Below, in pieces: positions 1 through 8,270 of a stretch of DNA of 64,000 nt. The first letter of the stretch is position 1; each line of letters starts with the position of its first letter. The position numbers and the translations under genes are program-made. A model generated the notes under the pieces. That model was not told where the DNA came from, did not search any database, and saw only the letters and a program-made list of their open reading frames with translations. Source of the DNA: Macrococcoides animalis (GTDB lineage: Bacteria > Bacillota > Bacilli > Staphylococcales > Staphylococcaceae). The DNA lies in assembly GCF_047425875.1 (NCBI RefSeq), contig NZ_CP179727.1, forward strand, positions 744,001 to 808,000, written 5' to 3'.

Positions 1-803
1 CCAATTATTTTTGCTCCGAATATACCAGCAACCGGTCCCGATTCAACCATATTAATCGGAACATCTTTAGCTACGTCAAAAGTACTCGTACCACCATTAG
101 ACTGCATTATATAATTAAACTTCGATTCACGATTGGCGTTAATCTTCTCTTCTAAATTTTTTAAATAATGATTTGCTATTGGTTTGACATAGGCATTTAA
201 TACGGCAGTAGAAGTACGTTCATATTCTCTCCATTCTTTACTTAAATCAGTAGACGTAGAAATGAACACCTCCGGCCATTTTTCATGTACATATTTTGCA
301 ATCTTTCGTTCGTGTTCATTATTCTTATAACTATGTAAAAGCGAAATCGCAACTGCTTCTACACCCTCGTCTTTAAAATATTCGATAATATCATCAACTT
401 CATCAAGATTTAATGGACTCAACACTTGACCATGAAGGTCTAATCGTTCTGATACCTCTTTTCTTAAATGACGGTCAATTAAAGCTGCTGGCTTTTTGTA
501 ACGTATATTAAATAAATCAGGACGATTACCACGAGCTATTTCTAACACATCACGAAAACCTTTTGTAGTAATTAGACCAGTCTTAACACCTTTCTTCTCA
601 GTCAAAGCATTTATCACGACAGTAGTACCGTGGAAGAACATTTCAATATCCTTAATATCAATATTTGCTTTATTTATAACATTAATAATACCTTCATCAA
701 ATCTACCAGGTGTTGTATCTGATTTTTCAGTAATAATATTACCTTGATTATCTAGTGCAACTAAATCTGTAAAAGTACCCCCAATGTCTGTAGCAACTCT
801 CAT
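1..803 (-). CDS. Hydantoinase/5-oxoprolinase family protein, HyuA-type subunit (partial, N-terminal part)
   Basis: Translation of the minus strand from ATG gives an open frame that runs off the left edge, so only about 267 N-terminal residues are visible. The start has the sugar-kinase-like motif DIGGTFTDLVAL typical of hydantoinase A/oxoprolinase N-terminal domains, followed by FHGTTVVINALTEKKG and TTKGFRDVLEIARGNRPDLF, both family hallmarks. Enzymes of this family open cyclic amides such as hydantoins or 5-oxoproline with ATP. Two adjacent ATGs (806 and 803) are possible; 803 lies 7 bases after GGAGAG and is preferred. It starts 15 bases after the XRE-cupin regulator gene and is probably co-transcribed with it. 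The partner B subunit would lie outside the window, so the substrate cannot be read. Confidence 0.85.
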   Translation of the reverse strand, partial: MRVATDIGGTFTDLVALDNQGNIITEKSDTTPGRFDEGIINVINKANIDIKDIEMFFHGTTVVINALTEKKGVKTGLITTKGFRDVLEIARGNRPDLFNIRYKKPAALIDRHLRKEVSERLDLHGQVLSPLNLDEVDDIIEYFKDEGVEAVAISLLHSYKNNEHERKIAKYVHEKWPEVFISTSTDLSKEWREYERTSTAVLNAYVKPIANHYLKNLEEKINANRESKFNYIMQSNGGTSTFDVAKDVPINMVESGPVAGIFGAKII

Positions 804-821
804 CATAAATCTCTCCTTCAA

Positions 822-1361
822 TTAAAATAATTTCGGTGTTAACACACATAGAACTTTTGCAACATCTTTACCATTATTGATATACGAATGTTCTAAACTA
901 GATGGATAATGAATAATCTCATCTGCTCTTACAAAATACTCCTTACCATTAACCTGGAAAGTCAATATTCCTTCCAGTACATGATAATGCTCCTCACCTT
1001 CATGTCGTGACACCTCACTTTGATCTCCAGGTTGAATTTCAATCATAAAAGATTCTAACTTACGATTATCAAATTCACTAGACGTTTTAATAAAACGTTG
1101 ATTAGAGTTTTCCAATTTAAATGATTTCACTTCACTAGGAATAATTTTAAAGTCCTCATTAACAGGTTGATCAAAAAATGCAGTAATATGTTCATCAAGT
1201 GCCTCTGCAATTTTATTTAGTGACGTAATCGCTAAAGACGATTCACCCCTTTCGACCTGAGATAAGAAGCTAACGGATAAACCCGTTGATTCAGCTAGTT
1301 CTTTCAAAGTAATCCCTTTAATCTTTCTAACTTGTTTAATACGTTCGGATATCTCCCTCAT
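822..1361 (-). CDS. XRE-family regulator with C-terminal cupin sensor domain
   Basis: The 179-residue protein has an N-terminal helix-turn-helix (residues about 6-60, with ITLKELAESTGLSVSFLSQVERGESSLAITSLNKIAEAL) and a C-terminal cupin_2 barrel (about 105-175, with SRHEGEEHYHVLEG and HYPSSLEHSYIN). This architecture is that of small-molecule-responsive repressors such as PuuR or the B. subtilis YdcN type, where the cupin senses a metabolite. It immediately precedes the hydantoinase-family gene and so probably regulates it. An inverted repeat TACAGT-N3-ACTGTA at 1385-1399 lies just upstream and may be its autoregulatory operator. The length and both domains look intact. The ligand is unknown. 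Confidence 0.85.
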   Translation of the reverse strand: MREISERIKQVRKIKGITLKELAESTGLSVSFLSQVERGESSLAITSLNKIAEALDEHITAFFDQPVNEDFKIIPSEVKSFKLENSNQRFIKTSSEFDNRKLESFMIEIQPGDQSEVSRHEGEEHYHVLEGILTFQVNGKEYFVRADEIIHYPSSLEHSYINNGKDVAKVLCVLTPKLF

Positions 1362-1384
1362 ATTTCACCCTCACTATAATTTAT

Positions 1385-1399
1385 TACAGTTATACTGTA
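1385..1399. promoter_or_regulatory. Candidate operator of the XRE-cupin regulator
   Basis: TACAGT and ACTGTA form a perfect 6+6 inverted repeat around a 3-base centre, 24 bases upstream of the regulator start codon. Its position between the promoter area and the ribosome binding site fits autoregulation by the XRE protein. Only symmetry and location support this. Confidence 0.4.
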
Positions 1400-1493
1400 T
1401 TTGTGTAATAATATACCACATTTAATTTAGAAAATAAAGAATGTTCTGATAATTATTCTTAATAAATATACTTATCATATATAAAATCACGAA

Positions 1494-1530
1494 AAAATGA
1501 ACTCAAAAAATTTTGAGTTCATTTCATATT
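1494..1530 (-). terminator. Intrinsic terminator after the transaldolase operon
   Basis: The arms TGAACTCAAAA (1498-1508) and TTTTGAGTTCA (1511-1521) pair perfectly and extend by flanking A/T pairs. On the minus strand the stem is followed by a T-rich run. It ends the operon that runs from 7902 to 1551. Confidence 0.75.
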
Positions 1531-1550
1531 TTTCATTTATTTAAAAATAC

Positions 1551-2231
1551 TTATAAATTATATAACTTCTTATCTTCACCAAAATTCTTACTCCAATCAT
1601 TTGTAAATGCATCCACAGCTATACTCACTGACGGCATCGATAATCCTTGTTCTAATACATCTGGGCTAACCGTTACAGCTTGCGATCCTGCCTTTATAGC
1701 CTTTACAACTTGCCCTACGTTTTTAAAGCTTGCTGCCATAATTCTTGATTGTGAACCAGATTCTTTAATATTTTTTGCAACAACTTCTATTACTTCTTCA
1801 GGATTCACATTAATATTTTCCATACGGTTATAATAAGGGATTAGATAATCAACTTTTGAAGCAACAGTTAGTAAAGCCTGAAAATCCGAGTATATAGCTG
1901 TCGCACTTACATTCTTATTTTTACTTTTTAAAGTATTCATTAATCTAATACCATCTGTTGAAACTGGAATCTTAATATATACTTCTTCATCTACATTTTT
2001 GAAAATACTTTCAACATCCTTAAGCATATCTTCATAATTATCAGAGACAACTTGAACATGTAATGTTTTTTCATTGCCAATAATTTTTCTAATAGCTTTC
2101 AAATGTTCAAACACATCTATATTTCCTTCTTTAGTAATAATAGAGGGATTAGTGGTTACACCTGAGATAGGTAAAAGTCGATTATACTTTTCAATTTGCT
2201 CTAAATTTGCTGTATCTAATATTAATTCCAT
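1551..2231 (-). CDS. Small transaldolase / fructose-6-phosphate aldolase-like protein
   Basis: At 226 residues this matches the short (FSA/TalC) transaldolase class. Visible family signatures are the N-terminal LILDTANLEQIEKY, the strand SGVTTNPSIITKEG, the Schiff-base lysine in EEVYIKIPVS (about residue 86), TAIYSDFQALLTV and SQSRIMAASFKN. Such enzymes cleave or make C-C bonds with dihydroxyacetone or glyceraldehyde-3-phosphate units in the cytoplasm. It is the last gene of the ascorbate-type PTS operon, 12 bases after the PRD regulator, suggesting that it channels a sugar phosphate from the imported substrate into central metabolism. True transaldolase and fructose-6-phosphate aldolase activity cannot be told apart from the sequence alone. 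Confidence 0.85.
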   Translation of the reverse strand: MELILDTANLEQIEKYNRLLPISGVTTNPSIITKEGNIDVFEHLKAIRKIIGNEKTLHVQVVSDNYEDMLKDVESIFKNVDEEVYIKIPVSTDGIRLMNTLKSKNKNVSATAIYSDFQALLTVASKVDYLIPYYNRMENINVNPEEVIEVVAKNIKESGSQSRIMAASFKNVGQVVKAIKAGSQAVTVSPDVLEQGLSMPSVSIAVDAFTNDWSKNFGEDKKLYNL

Positions 2232-2243
2232 TTCTTACACCTC

Positions 2244-4325
2244 TTATTTAATTTGATTTAAAAACTTTCTAATCCATTGCATTAAAATATGTGGTGAATC
2301 TACTGTTTCTATTAGTTCTAAGAAATCTCCATTTTCTAATAAATATACTAATTCCGACATCGCTTTAATATGTGTATTATTATCCACTGCTGATAAAGTA
2401 AAAATAATACTAACCTTTTTGTTACCAGGCATATTAATGGGTTTGGAAAGTGCTGTTATTCCGATACCAATTTTATTGGCTCCTTCATTTGGTTTCGCAT
2501 GAGGTAATGCAACATCATCCATAATATGAATACTCGTTACATCATTTCTTATGTTAGAGATGATTGTCTCAATATAATTTCTAGTAATTGTGTCATCATC
2601 TAATAAAGGAGTTGCAGCGATATAAAATGCTTCTTCCCAATTATTAGAATCAATATTTAATAGAATATATTCTTCTTTTAAAATATCAGTCAATCCAATA
2701 TTTTGATTTACCAATTCACTCTTAATTGTATTTGTGGAACTTCCTAATCCCATGATGTAATTTGATATACTCTTGATCAAACGATCCTCATCTTTGATAT
2801 TGGCATTCTTTTTTATTATATCCACTAGTTCAATCATATTAATGTTATTGATACCGTTCGTTTCATTTTTGACCATTGAGATTAATTCTAATTTTTCTTC
2901 ATTTGTCATAATTGGATTAATCACAAAAACTGGCTTATTGAAAGTATATAAATGTAGGTTAGGTACCGTCGTAAAAATATAATCAAAATGTCTTGATACA
3001 TTAATAATTTCAGAAGTTTCTATAGGACCTAATAAAATAAATTCTGGAAATATTTTTTTCAATTCATTATAGGATATTAATGAACTACCAATTCCATTAG
3101 GGCAAACAATAATAGCTACTTTTTGTCTGATTTTAATTTCTGTATTCTCGGTAATAAGTGATGCAAAATGTAATGTTAAAAATGATACTTCATCTTCAGG
3201 AATAGTTGTATGAAATAGGTTAGAAATAGGATTTAATGTTTCTGAAACAATGTGGAAGAGTTCTTTATATTCTGTTTTAATTTTAATATTTAAACTATTA
3301 ATGATGGGTAGATTAAAAAACATTCGATAATATGCCGGCTTAAAGTGACTATAAATTTGACCTTTAACATCTGATAAATTGTTAAATTTAATACCTGCCA
3401 AAAGCTCAAATTTAGTAATAATTCTAGATACCAATTCTTCTATTATTGATCTATCAGGAGAATCTTCATTGATATTTCCTAGAGCAAAACCTAATATCCA
3501 TCCACATACATATAAGTTTGAAGTCTCATTATCAATATCTAATGTCATTAATATTTCGCTAGCTACTTCATATTCTTTCATTTTTAGAATCGTACTGTAA
3601 TTATACGTACTAAAAAATAAATCCGCATTTTCATTTAATCTAGGTTTAAATAAAAGTAATAAGTAACAAAATTCTATTTTTCGATTTTCAATGAGATTCA
3701 AACTATATTTATTAAAAGCATTTGTAATAATTTTTAGACATGCATCTTTAGAACCTATATTTTCATTGAAAATAAAATAATCATAAAAGAAATAATCATT
3801 TTCAATGTTAATATCTTTCAAAAATAACTGCATAATAAAATATCTTATTTCCTCTTCATTTCCAACAAATTGATAACCTTTTTTTCTAGAATAATTAATT
3901 TCAAAATTTTCATATTGAATAATTTTTTCTACTTGTTTTAAATCATTCATAAATGTTGTCTTACCTACATACAATGATTCAGTAAAATGAGTTGCTGATA
4001 AATATGAATTATTGTAGAAAAATAATTTTAAACAAATATATTTATGCCTTTCTGAAGGTTCTAGCACATAACTTTCATAAAACGTCTCGCTCATATAGAA
4101 GTCAATTAAGAATTTATAGACTTCTTCAGAAATAATAATCTTATCACTATTAATGTATATAATCGTCTTATTAACTTCTTCCAAATGCCCATTTAATTTA
4201 TCTAAAGAATATTCTAATTGATCCAAGTTTATTGAAAGTAAATTTAATAAACTTGGAACACTAATACTTCTTTTTTCTATTAGCTTTTCTATTAGTTTTC
4301 TAGTTTTCTGATCAATACTAAACAA
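2244..4325 (-). CDS. PRD-domain transcriptional activator with PTS EIIB and EIIA domains (MtlR/UlaR-like)
   Basis: The 693-residue protein begins with helix-turn-helix segments (about 10-130, including SATHFTESLYVGKTTFMNDLKQVEKII), continues with PRD-like helices that contain EVSFLTLHFASLI (about 380), then a GatB-like EIIB domain (VAIIVCPNGIGSSL, about 410) and a C-terminal EIIA domain with the phospho-histidine motif ALPHAKPNEG (about 610). This is the layout of PTS-phosphorylated activators such as MtlR and ManR. The start codon is TTG, with GGGGGTG 5 bases upstream; no ATG near this point has a good ribosome site. It sits inside the operon it presumably controls, between the KDPG-type aldolase and the transaldolase genes. 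PRD phosphorylation by HPr and EIIs would link it to carbon supply. Confidence 0.85.
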   Translation of the reverse strand: MFSIDQKTRKLIEKLIEKRSISVPSLLNLLSINLDQLEYSLDKLNGHLEEVNKTIIYINSDKIIISEEVYKFLIDFYMSETFYESYVLEPSERHKYICLKLFFYNNSYLSATHFTESLYVGKTTFMNDLKQVEKIIQYENFEINYSRKKGYQFVGNEEEIRYFIMQLFLKDINIENDYFFYDYFIFNENIGSKDACLKIITNAFNKYSLNLIENRKIEFCYLLLLFKPRLNENADLFFSTYNYSTILKMKEYEVASEILMTLDIDNETSNLYVCGWILGFALGNINEDSPDRSIIEELVSRIITKFELLAGIKFNNLSDVKGQIYSHFKPAYYRMFFNLPIINSLNIKIKTEYKELFHIVSETLNPISNLFHTTIPEDEVSFLTLHFASLITENTEIKIRQKVAIIVCPNGIGSSLISYNELKKIFPEFILLGPIETSEIINVSRHFDYIFTTVPNLHLYTFNKPVFVINPIMTNEEKLELISMVKNETNGINNINMIELVDIIKKNANIKDEDRLIKSISNYIMGLGSSTNTIKSELVNQNIGLTDILKEEYILLNIDSNNWEEAFYIAATPLLDDDTITRNYIETIISNIRNDVTSIHIMDDVALPHAKPNEGANKIGIGITALSKPINMPGNKKVSIIFTLSAVDNNTHIKAMSELVYLLENGDFLELIETVDSPHILMQWIRKFLNQIK

Positions 4326-4346
4326 TTAATCACCCCCTAGACTAAA

Positions 4347-4976
4347 CTAATGATTATTCGTATTAACGATTTCCCTTAATTGTTTCGCATTATTTAAAAT
4401 CGTATCTTTATCACCTTTAGATAGTAAACTTCCTATGCCTATACAATCCACACCATTTTCCAGCCATTCTTTAATGTTATCAAAATTTGCTCCTCCTGAG
4501 GATAGTACTGGAACAAACGGTAGTGGTGTCTTGATAGTGCTAACAATCTTAGGACCGAACATAGAAGACGTTGGAAAAGCCTTAATCATATCAGCACCAT
4601 TTTCTAATGCGACTACAATTTCTGTCATAGAACTACAACCTGGCATATAAAGGATTTGATATCTATTACATAATTTTGCTACGCCAATATCAAAGTTAGG
4701 TGCAATAATAAATTGTGCTCCATTTAATATAGCATGCCTAGCCGTTTCACTATCTAATACTGTTCCAGCACCTATTAATGCTTTTTTTTCAAATTTCTCA
4801 CGTAAAAATTTAATAACTTCACCAGCGTTATTGTTAGTATAACTAATTTCCATTGTAGAAATGCCACCTGCAATACAACTTGAAACAATTTCTTCTGCTC
4901 TTTCATTTGTTTCTACTCTAATGATTGCCATTAATTTTTCATCTATAATTTTTTTAAGTACTTCATGCTTTAGCAT
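4347..4976 (-). CDS. KDPG/KHG-type aldolase (2-dehydro-3-deoxy-phosphogluconate aldolase family)
   Basis: The 209-residue TIM-barrel protein shows the class I KDPG aldolase signatures AIIRVETNERAEEI, GISTMEISYTNNNAGEVI, LIGAGTVLDSETA, FIIAPNFD and the Schiff-base lysine in MIKAFPTSSMFGPKIV. These enzymes cleave 2-keto-3-deoxy-6-phosphogluconate, or 4-hydroxy-2-oxoglutarate, to pyruvate plus an aldehyde. The gene overlaps the end of the DapA-family gene by 14 bases (4963-4976), so the two are probably translationally coupled. Having both a KDPG-type and a DapA-type pyruvate aldolase in one PTS operon suggests that the sugar is turned into a keto-deoxy acid or its phosphate before cleavage. Confidence 0.88.
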   Translation of the reverse strand: MLKHEVLKKIIDEKLMAIIRVETNERAEEIVSSCIAGGISTMEISYTNNNAGEVIKFLREKFEKKALIGAGTVLDSETARHAILNGAQFIIAPNFDIGVAKLCNRYQILYMPGCSSMTEIVVALENGADMIKAFPTSSMFGPKIVSTIKTPLPFVPVLSSGGANFDNIKEWLENGVDCIGIGSLLSKGDKDTILNNAKQLREIVNTNNH

Positions 4977-5874
4977 TTATCTCACTCCACCCTTCAATTT
5001 TCTTATATTGATCAAGTGTTTCGAATATTTCTTGAATATTTGCATCATCTTTCACCGGTAAAACCGGTAAATATGGCTTACCAACTTCAAGATCAATCAT
5101 TTGTAAGCATTTTTTCAATACGCTAGGCACAGTTTGTAATTTTAATATTCTTCTAAAGTCTTCAAGAGATTCTTGATAATGTTGAGCATTTTCAATATTA
5201 TTTTTTTCAAATGAATTATAAATAGCAATATTCGTCTTAGTAAGAACATTAGAAGTTCCAGAAACTGCTCCACTTGCACCTAATTTTAATGCAGCTAATA
5301 TTTTAGAGTCTGAACCAACGAGTACTGAGAAGTCCCTTCTATTAATAGAATTGATATAATTTGATAAATTATCTAGATTTCCACTACTATCTTTAATTCC
5401 TATTACTTTAGGACTTTCTGCTAATCTTTCAAGCGTCCCTACTTCAATATTGATACCTGTATTCTGAGGAATATTATATAAAATAATTGGAACATTAGTA
5501 TTTTCAATTATTGATTGATAATGATAATAAAGTTCCTCTTGTGATAATTTTATTAAATATGGTGTAATAATCGAAACAGCATCTACACCGATACTTTCAA
5601 ATTCATTAATTAGTTCAATACTTTCTGTAGTAGATATTGCACCTGCACCTGCAAACACAGGTACACGTCCTTTAGCTTCATCTACTACAATTTTTACAAA
5701 TTTCAATTTATCGTTTTTAGATATCGAAAAGAATTCTCCATTCGTTCCAAGTATAAATAGTCCATGAACACCTTTTTCAATCAAATTATTGACCATTTTT
5801 CTTGTAGCAATTTCATCGATTCCATTAACGTTTTGAGGTGTAACCATTGCAGTGATAATTCCTTTAATACGCAT
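4963..5874 (-). CDS. DapA/NanA-family aldolase or dehydratase
   Basis: The 303-residue protein has the dihydrodipicolinate synthase/N-acetylneuraminate lyase fold markers: LFILGTNGEFFSIS, SIITPYLIKLSQEELYYHYQSI, VPIILYNIPQNTGINI with the catalytic tyrosine, and the Schiff-base lysine in VIGIKDSSGNLDNLS. Family members include 4-hydroxy-tetrahydrodipicolinate synthase, sialic acid lyase and 2-keto-3-deoxygluconate aldolase. The setting inside a PTS sugar operon, rather than beside lysine genes, makes a role in keto-deoxy sugar acid breakdown more likely. It follows the EIIC gene by 18 bases. Substrate specificity cannot be read from the motifs. Confidence 0.85.
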   Translation of the reverse strand: MRIKGIITAMVTPQNVNGIDEIATRKMVNNLIEKGVHGLFILGTNGEFFSISKNDKLKFVKIVVDEAKGRVPVFAGAGAISTTESIELINEFESIGVDAVSIITPYLIKLSQEELYYHYQSIIENTNVPIILYNIPQNTGINIEVGTLERLAESPKVIGIKDSSGNLDNLSNYINSINRRDFSVLVGSDSKILAALKLGASGAVSGTSNVLTKTNIAIYNSFEKNNIENAQHYQESLEDFRRILKLQTVPSVLKKCLQMIDLEVGKPYLPVLPVKDDANIQEIFETLDQYKKIEGWSEINAKA

Positions 5875-5892
5875 TTATATCACTCCTAATTA

Positions 5893-7152
5893 TTAATTGA
5901 ATAGTGATAATAATTTATCTAATAAAATACCGGTAATATTATAATCAATATTCGGGAATGTTGATCCTTCTATTCCTAATGTTCCGTAAACTGGGTACAA
6001 TACAGTTGGTAAGAATACAAGTAATAATCCTGCGACAAATGAACCTGCTATTGCTCCTCTCCATCCTCCAGTTGAGTTACCAAACACACCTGCAGTACCA
6101 CCAGAGAAGAAACAAATATGTGCCGCTGGAATAATAATTACAGGGAATTTAAAGATGGCCATGATAGCTACCCCTAACAAACCAGCAGCGTATGATGAAA
6201 TAAATCCTACTAAGACAGCTGTTGGTGCATATGGGAAAACAGTTGGAACATCTAATGCTGGTTTAGAGTTAGGAATGAATTTTTCTGAAATTGAAACGAA
6301 TGCTTCAGTAATTTCAGCTAAGAACATACGCACACCAGACATTAAGATTGACATACCAGCAGTAAACGTAAATGCCTGAACAAATGGAAATACTAACCAA
6401 TGTTGTGTTCCTGCAAGTTCTTGAGTAACATCTTTACCTGCTTTTAATGTTGCAATATAGAAAATGATTAACATTACAACGGCTACTCCCATTAAGAAAT
6501 CTCTAAAAATAGATAACCATTTAGGGAATTTAATAGATTCTGTTGTTTGCTCTTTATGTTTTGAAAATAGTTTTCCAATCAAACCCGAAAGTGCATATCC
6601 AATCATATTAAAATGACCAATTGCTTGATCATCACTTCCAGTAATTTTTCTCATAAACGGCTGACATAATTGTGGAAAAAATGCTGAGAAGAAACCTAAC
6701 AATAATCCACCCAATAATATAGCGTTTAAATCTGAAAAATGATGAGCTTTGAAAATTAAGGCGAGTACACAAGCAAAGAATAAACTGTGCCCAGTTGTAA
6801 AGAAGATATTTTTAAACGGTGTGATACGCGCAATAACTAAGTTCATTACAAATCCTAAAATTAAAATACAACTTGTAACGAGTCCATATTCTGTTTGCGC
6901 TAATGCAGTTGCCGCTTCAGGAGAAGCAACTACTCCTTGAATATGAAACCCAGATTGAAATAGTTTATTGAAATTTTGTAATGCACCAGTCATTATCATA
7001 CCGCCTGATGCAAAAATTAAGAAACCAATTATTGTTTTAAATGTCCCAGTCATTACTTCACTAGCGTCTTTTTTTTGAGCCATTAAACCAATAAATGCAA
7101 CAACTCCTAGCAGGACAGCTGGCGTGCTTAGAAAGCTAACAATAAAATCCAT
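5893..7152 (-). CDS. PTS EIIC component, ascorbate (UlaA/SgaT) family
   Basis: The 419-residue membrane protein has about 10-12 hydrophobic segments and SgaT/UlaA-family stretches such as KTIIGFLIFASGGMIMTGAL, RITPFKNIFFTTGHSLFF, SGGTAGVFGNSTGGWRGAIA and a C-terminal LPTVLYPVYG. UlaA proteins carry L-ascorbate or related sugar acids across the membrane while EIIB phosphorylates them. EIIB and EIIA are encoded directly upstream in the same order as in other ula-type systems. The downstream aldolases differ from the ula degradation enzymes (UlaD, E, F, G), so the sugar is probably not ascorbate. It is somewhat shorter than E. coli UlaA (about 465 residues), and no break is visible. Confidence 0.87.
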   Translation of the reverse strand: MDFIVSFLSTPAVLLGVVAFIGLMAQKKDASEVMTGTFKTIIGFLIFASGGMIMTGALQNFNKLFQSGFHIQGVVASPEAATALAQTEYGLVTSCILILGFVMNLVIARITPFKNIFFTTGHSLFFACVLALIFKAHHFSDLNAILLGGLLLGFFSAFFPQLCQPFMRKITGSDDQAIGHFNMIGYALSGLIGKLFSKHKEQTTESIKFPKWLSIFRDFLMGVAVVMLIIFYIATLKAGKDVTQELAGTQHWLVFPFVQAFTFTAGMSILMSGVRMFLAEITEAFVSISEKFIPNSKPALDVPTVFPYAPTAVLVGFISSYAAGLLGVAIMAIFKFPVIIIPAAHICFFSGGTAGVFGNSTGGWRGAIAGSFVAGLLLVFLPTVLYPVYGTLGIEGSTFPNIDYNITGILLDKLLSLFN

Positions 7153-7166
7153 AAATCATTCCTCCC

Positions 7167-7445
7167 TTATAATTTCAATGCTTTTTCCAACTTTTCTTTT
7201 ATTTCGTTTTTATCTACGATATTATTAATACCAATAATTGTTTGAGGTAAATTTTTACCTGATAATTCGTCTGCTACATCTGCTACTGTAATAATAAATT
7301 CACCTTTGTAACCTTGAACTGCATCTAATGATGCATGTTCCACTTCAATTGGAAAATTATTTTGTTTTACTACATCCTTAACTTTGATTTTTAACATGAG
7401 ACTTGAACCTACACCTGCTCTACATGCGATTAATGCTTTATACAT
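7167..7445 (-). CDS. PTS EIIB component, ascorbate-type
   Basis: The start chosen is ATG 7445 because GGAGG lies 8 bases upstream; longer versions back to 7472 have no ribosome site and overlap the EIIA gene. The resulting 92-residue protein begins MYKALIACRAGVGSSLMLK, with the phosphocysteine at position 8 in the P-loop CRAGVGSS, as in the UlaB/GatB class. The gene overlaps the EIIA stop codon by 8 bases, indicating coupled translation. The protein takes phosphate from EIIA and passes it to the sugar during EIIC-mediated uptake. Confidence 0.85.
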   Translation of the reverse strand: MYKALIACRAGVGSSLMLKIKVKDVVKQNNFPIEVEHASLDAVQGYKGEFIITVADVADELSGKNLPQTIIGINNIVDKNEIKEKLEKALKL

Positions 7446-7902
7446 TTTCATTTCCTCCTTCATATTCTTCAATAAATTTTAATAATGCTTCTGGTGATTC
7501 TACTTCTTCAATAAATTCAATAAACGATTCATCACTTAATAATGTTACGAGTTCAGATAATAATTCTAAATGGGCATTACCATCTTGTGCACTAAGTGGA
7601 AATAGAAATTTTACAGGATCATTAGTTTTGTGATGACTAATTACTGGTGTCTTTAATCTTGAAAAACCAATATTAGTTTTATTAACGCCTGAATCTGATG
7701 GTGCATGTGGTAATGCAATATTTTTAGTTATTACAATATAAGGACCCGTCTCGTCATATATTTCAATTATCTTGTCAACATAGCTTTGCTTAACAGAATT
7801 GTTTTTAATTAAAGGCTTAGTCGATTTTCTAATTGCATCCTTAAAATCTTCTACTTCTAAATCAAGTAAAATTGAATCTCTTTCTAAAATTTCGCTTAAC
7901 AT
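7438..7902 (-). CDS. PTS EIIA component, ascorbate/mannitol-type
   Basis: The 154-residue cytoplasmic protein belongs to the PTS EIIA-2 (fructose/mannitol/ascorbate) family. The phospho-histidine is H66 in KNIALPHAPSD, and the family C-terminal helices LELLSELVTLLSDESFIEFIEEV are present. It is the first gene of the operon that continues through EIIB, EIIC, two aldolases, the PRD regulator and the transaldolase. AAAGGAGG lies 9 bases before the ATG. A sigma-A promoter with an overlapping cre site lies about 45-75 bases upstream. Confidence 0.88.
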   Translation of the reverse strand: MLSEILERDSILLDLEVEDFKDAIRKSTKPLIKNNSVKQSYVDKIIEIYDETGPYIVITKNIALPHAPSDSGVNKTNIGFSRLKTPVISHHKTNDPVKFLFPLSAQDGNAHLELLSELVTLLSDESFIEFIEEVESPEALLKFIEEYEGGNENV

Positions 7903-7947
7903 GATAAACCTCCTTTATTTCTAATGAAGTATAATTTCTACACTTTC

Positions 7948-7976
7948 ATCATATCCTCGGTAGTAAGCGGTTACAA
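7948..7976 (-). promoter_or_regulatory. Promoter of the ascorbate-type PTS operon with overlapping CcpA (cre) site
   Basis: On the minus strand TTGTAA (7976-7971), a 17-base spacer and TATGAT (7953-7948) make a sigma-A promoter. The 15 bases TTGTAACCGCTTACT (7976-7962) fit the cre consensus WTGNAANCGNWWNCW and include the whole -35 box. CcpA bound here would block RNA polymerase when better sugars are present. Confidence 0.75.
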
Positions 7977-8240
7977 TACACGTTCTAACCATATATTTTC
8001 GAAAGTTCAGAAATAATTGTAACTAACTATTTGATTAAATTCGATTCTTGATTTGATTTCTACAAAAAAGAACAATAAATAATAGTTTTGAGTTCAATTC
8101 TTAATATTTATATAGAAATCACTGAACTCTAAAAATTGATATATTAATTATGAAATCCCTTTTCAAAAAGGTTGGACATAAAACTTTATGAATATAATTT
8201 AATAATAAGTATTTCTTTTATTTTTTATAATCAAACAAAA
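7977..8240. other. Intergenic region upstream of the PTS operon
   Basis: No coding region is visible. There is a spaced inverted repeat, TTTTGAGTTCA (8086-8096) and TGAACTC (8123-8129), whose arms match those of the terminator at 1498-1521 at the other end of the operon. It may be an activator site or a degraded repeat copy. The segment around 8170, ggttggacataaaac, resembles dispersed intergenic sequence of the kind common in Staphylococcaceae. Confidence 0.35.
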
Positions 8241-8270
8241 TAGCCCAGAAATTTAATCTGGGCTAAAAAT
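8241..8270 (-). terminator. Terminator of the ketone-body operon
   Basis: TAGCCCAGA (8241-8249) pairs with TCTGGGCTA (8257-8265), and on the minus strand the stem is followed by TTTTGTTTGATTATAAAAAA. It directly follows the stop codon of the 3-hydroxyacyl-CoA dehydrogenase gene. Confidence 0.75.

Noticed and set aside
1..803. Complete hydantoinase gene
   Set aside because: The frame is still open at base 1, and the protein family is much longer than the 267 residues visible.
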